Source: Lachnoclostridium phytofermentans (GTDB lineage: Bacteria > Bacillota > Clostridia > Lachnospirales > Lachnospiraceae). From it: 5,377 bases of DNA. The translations under genes were made by a program, and so were the position numbers. Of this stretch, positions 5,189-5,377 are shown piece after piece. Each line of letters opens with the position of its first letter. Position 1 is the stretch's first letter. The notes beneath the pieces were generated by a model. That model saw only the letters and a list, made by a program, of their open reading frames with translations, had not been told where the DNA came from and did not search any database. Location of the stretch: positions 1 to 5,377 of the forward strand of contig DPVV01000415.1 of the NCBI GenBank assembly GCA_003526525.1, written 5' to 3'.

Positions 5189-5377
5189 TTTTTAATAGGT
5201 AAAATATGTAAAATTAATTAAAGTTACTGCAATCCCCTCAGCTTCACATATTGGATTCACTATGTGATAGTACTCTCGGAAAAGATTAAGATCAGAACAT
5301 ATCTGGTTTGTACTTTTCCTTCATAATAGAAATTCTTCTTACAGAAGCAAATAGTTTTGATTTTTTGAATTTCCGGG
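5189..5377 (+). other. Putative structured leader or small RNA; no ORF with a ribosome binding site
   Basis: Downstream of the promoter there is no + strand ORF of note: ATGs at 5206 and 5262 meet stops at once. Instead several pairings are visible. TCACATA (5244-5250) pairs with TATGTGA (5261-5267); the loop GGATT (5253-5257) can pair with AATCC (5231-5235) as a pseudoknot. GGAAAAG (5278-5284) with CTTTTCC (5313-5319) encloses an eight-pair inner stem (5289-5296 with 5302-5309, two G-U). CTTCT (5335-5339) pairs with AGAAG (5343-5347), followed by T-rich DNA. I recognise no known riboswitch or T-box consensus. The structure was judged by eye, without energy calculation. Confidence 0.35.

Noticed and set aside
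5244..5267. TCACATA-N10-TATGTGA as a CRP/FNR-type operator.
   Set aside because: CRP-type sites read TGTGA-N6-TCACA, the opposite order of half-sites. A hairpin in the putative leader RNA is a better description.
5192..5375. Minus-strand open frames at the right edge, for example a run ending REYYHIVNPICEAEGIAVTL plus 22 residues in one frame (5320-5192) and a 27-codon run in another (5375-5292).
   Set aside because: No single frame stays open and joining them needs a frameshift. There is no clear ribosome binding site and no family is recognised. A decayed minus-strand gene remains possible, but the + strand promoter and stem-loops explain the region at least as well.

Overview
The window looks like chromosomal DNA from a low-GC Gram-positive bacterium, most likely a member of the Clostridia. 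This is an inference from strongly AT-rich intergenic DNA, AGGAGG-type ribosome binding sites, sigma-A-like promoter boxes, U-tailed hairpin terminators, and the transporter families present. No rRNA, tRNA, CRISPR array, insertion sequence or recognisable phage gene was seen.

All five genes lie on the + strand and all encode membrane proteins. From left to right: (1) the 3' end of an NhaC-family Na+/H+ antiporter gene (1-396), followed by a long hairpin terminator; (2) a 364-base gap with a candidate promoter; (3) a probable two-gene unit, made of an unrecognised 160-residue membrane protein (761-1243) and a complete MATE-family efflux transporter (1292-2653), ended by a weak terminator; (4) a 366-base gap with a doubtful 35-codon ORF and, at its right end, a long inverted repeat that covers the ribosome binding site and start codon of the next gene; (5) a tight operon of an EamA/DMT-family transporter (3020-3937) and a YitT-family protein (3949-4941), closed by a strong terminator (4990-5027); (6) a 350-base tail without a convincing gene, holding a near-consensus promoter (5160-5188) that would transcribe a hairpin-rich, ORF-poor RNA running out of the window.

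The genes share a theme of ion and small-molecule transport across the membrane, but the sequence does not show them forming one pathway. They fall into three separately terminated transcription units. The most interesting parts are regulatory. The first is the 2968-3023 inverted repeat: as RNA it would hide the ribosome binding site of the EamA-YitT operon, and as DNA it could be an operator embedded in the promoter. The second is the promoter plus structured leader at the right end. The YitT protein also carries an unusual lysine-rich N-terminal extension containing a tandem 24-base duplication.
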